Shown piece by piece: positions 12,484 through 13,684 of a stretch of 13,684 nt of DNA. The stretch comes from RGIG3994 sp964461635. GTDB lineage: Bacteria; Bacillota; Clostridia; Oscillospirales; CAG-272. A program made the translations under genes and the position numbers. The notes beneath the pieces are model-generated. The model had not been told where the DNA came from, did no database searches, and worked only from the letters and a program-made list of their open reading frames with translations. Numbering within the stretch: the first letter of the stretch is position 1; every line of letters starts with the position of its first letter. Location of the stretch: NCBI GenBank assembly GCA_964461635.1, contig CAYWVC010000040.1, positions 1 through 13,684 of the forward strand, given 5' to 3'.

Positions 12484-13684
12484 TCAGGAATTTGAATTGC
12501 GCTTGTCTTCAAATATTAGATTTTCGCTTGTTGTCAGATCTTGGTTAATAGTACAGCCGGGCATAGCATAAACTGTTAGTTTAGCATTTGTTGTATTCGC
12601 CACTTTATCGACAACTCCATAAATGTAGCAAACAGTCTGAGCACAGGAACCAATCTTATTTTCTTGAGGATTGATTTGGTTAGCATGTCCATAGAAATGC
12701 ACTTCTGCATTCGGTGCAAGTTCCACCTGGAAATCACCGGTAACTCTAACTATGACATTCCTCCCTTCACTTCCAACAATAATTTTGTGATATATTTCTG
12801 ATGACCATTCACCGGAATCAAATCCAGTCGTAACCATTCCTCCGCCAATGTAGCCTTGCGTTCCGGCGCCGTAATCCTTTTCCCCAAGCAGCACTCTTGG
12901 AACGTTTTCTGTATCGCCCCAATAAACAGAGTATGTACACGCCTCCATAGGCTTCTCTTTCACATCGGGAATCGGATTATTGTTGGAATTGTATACATAC
13001 CAGAAACCATACGCATTGTTGTAGGAAATTTCACCACTCAAGCCGTTTTTGCTGTCTTCCGTATAATAAACCTTAACCTTATTTCCAATATCGCTCATCA
13101 AATGGTAGGTGGAGTTACCCGAAACAACCGAGAAACGGTCGATATTTTGATCCCAAACAATTTTCATTCCGTGAGTGCCTTCGTACTCAGCAATTTTCGT
13201 AATGACGTCGCCGATGCTACTGTATTCGCCGTACTCCACAATATATTTGAACGCATCGTACATTGTTGCATTCTTTTCGGTATTGGCTTTCAAAATTTCA
13301 TTCAAGTCAATGGCACCCTTATACACGGAAAGCACACAATCGTCTTCAAGCTCATAACCGCAATCACAGCTTATCTTGTAATCATGACCGTTCACGGTTG
13401 CGGATGTAATATGACACTCATAACTATTTGCATCCGTTTCATCGCATCCGGACCTGGAACACGCCTTCCAATGCCATATGCTATCATACCCCGTTTTGCT
13501 GTAATTATGCCCCAACGCCTCAACCACTTTGACCTCGGTGTACAAACAGTCCGTATGGGTGCACTTTGTAACAGTTGCTCCATCAGTTTCACACGTCACT
13601 TTGACTATTTCTTTAGGTGTTCCCATAGCATGCTCATGATATTTGACAGTACAACCTTCAATAGAACATTCCGTCTCGTTGTTG
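12484..13684 (-). CDS. Cys/His-repeat surface-type protein, C-terminal part, 5' truncated
   Basis: The frame is open from the right edge to a TGA at 12486-12484, giving 399 visible codons; an ATG at 13626 is internal, since 19 sense codons precede it without interruption. The N-terminal visible part holds three C-x4-C pairs (CSIEGC, CTHTDC, CSRSGC) interleaved with GHNY and GHDY and a HWKACSRSGC segment, then CDCGYELED. This pattern is common in large secreted or surface proteins of gut Clostridia with repeated zinc-ribbon-like units. The remaining ~280 residues look beta-rich (HGMKIVWDQN, VIVRVTGDFQVELAPNAEVHFYGH, NAKLTVYAMPGC). No LPxTG or membrane segment is seen at the C-terminus (KRNSNS). 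Sampled lines give about 35-45% GC against about 58% in the preceding gene, suggesting transfer or a different selection regime. The exact family is not recognised. Confidence 0.7.
   Translation of the reverse strand, partial: NNETECSIEGCTVKYHEHAMGTPKEIVKVTCETDGATVTKCTHTDCLYTEVKVVEALGHNYSKTGYDSIWHWKACSRSGCDETDANSYECHITSATVNGHDYKISCDCGYELEDDCVLSVYKGAIDLNEILKANTEKNATMYDAFKYIVEYGEYSSIGDVITKIAEYEGTHGMKIVWDQNIDRFSVVSGNSTYHLMSDIGNKVKVYYTEDSKNGLSGEISYNNAYGFWYVYNSNNNPIPDVKEKPMEACTYSVYWGDTENVPRVLLGEKDYGAGTQGYIGGGMVTTGFDSGEWSSEIYHKIIVGSEGRNVIVRVTGDFQVELAPNAEVHFYGHANQINPQENKIGSCAQTVCYIYGVVDKVANTTNAKLTVYAMPGCTINQDLTTSENLIFEDKRNSNS

Noticed and set aside
1..13684. tRNA or rRNA genes, CRISPR arrays, insertion sequences, attachment sites or phage genes
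   Set aside because: No cloverleaf-like stretch, no regularly spaced repeats, no transposase, integrase or phage-like protein was seen on either strand.

Overview
The window is about 13.7 kb of dense bacterial chromosome, about 55-58% GC over most of its length by eye. Housekeeping genes of Firmicutes type sit beside lipoproteins. A YlmC/YmxH-family sporulation protein, a YetF/DUF421-DUF4363 pair, Gram-positive-style lipoproteins (lipobox Cys followed by a polar linker), strong purine-rich Shine-Dalgarno sites and TTG starts all point to an uncultured member of the Clostridia (Oscillospirales-like). The lineage is inferred, not proven.

Layout. (1) 3-718 (+): the C-terminal end of a DUF421/YetF membrane protein, overlapped by a DUF4363 protein. 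(2) 789-3701 (+): the CCA-adding enzyme (cca), then a large solute-binding-type lipoprotein whose promoter begins inside the end of cca. (3) 3791-5011 (+): tyrS, ending in a strong hairpin shared with the convergent mnmG (6961-5078, -). (4) 7106-8332 (+): a lipoprotein transcribed divergently from mnmG. It carries an RsgI-like extracellular domain with a DINPSVEF motif, followed by a helical, probably coiled-coil region. It ends in a second shared hairpin, facing tsf. (5) 10578-8393 (-): a ylmC/ymxH-like gene, then rpsB-tsf, with a 118-nt structured leader in front of rpsB. (6) 10746-12393 (+): a class II aldolase of the L-ribulose-5-phosphate 4-epimerase type followed by a TIM-barrel sugar-phosphate isomerase/epimerase. 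(7) 12484-13684 (-): the C-terminal 399 codons of a more AT-rich, Cys/His-repeat surface-type protein that runs off the right edge.

How it works together. cca, tyrS, mnmG, rpsB and tsf all serve translation: tRNA 3'-end synthesis, tRNA charging, wobble-base modification, ribosome structure and elongation. The epimerase pair suggests pentose or pentulose-phosphate interconversion, but no kinase, transporter or regulator lies beside it. Five promoters with a -35 box, exactly 17 bp of spacer and a perfect TATAAT can be read directly, and three convergent gene ends are closed by long symmetric hairpins. I see no CRISPR array, tRNA, rRNA, IS element or phage gene, and no stretch over 300 bases without a gene.

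I found no convincing new multi-gene system. The best candidates for a second look are the stand-alone RsgI-like lipoprotein, the rpsB leader, and the compositionally foreign repeat protein at the right edge.
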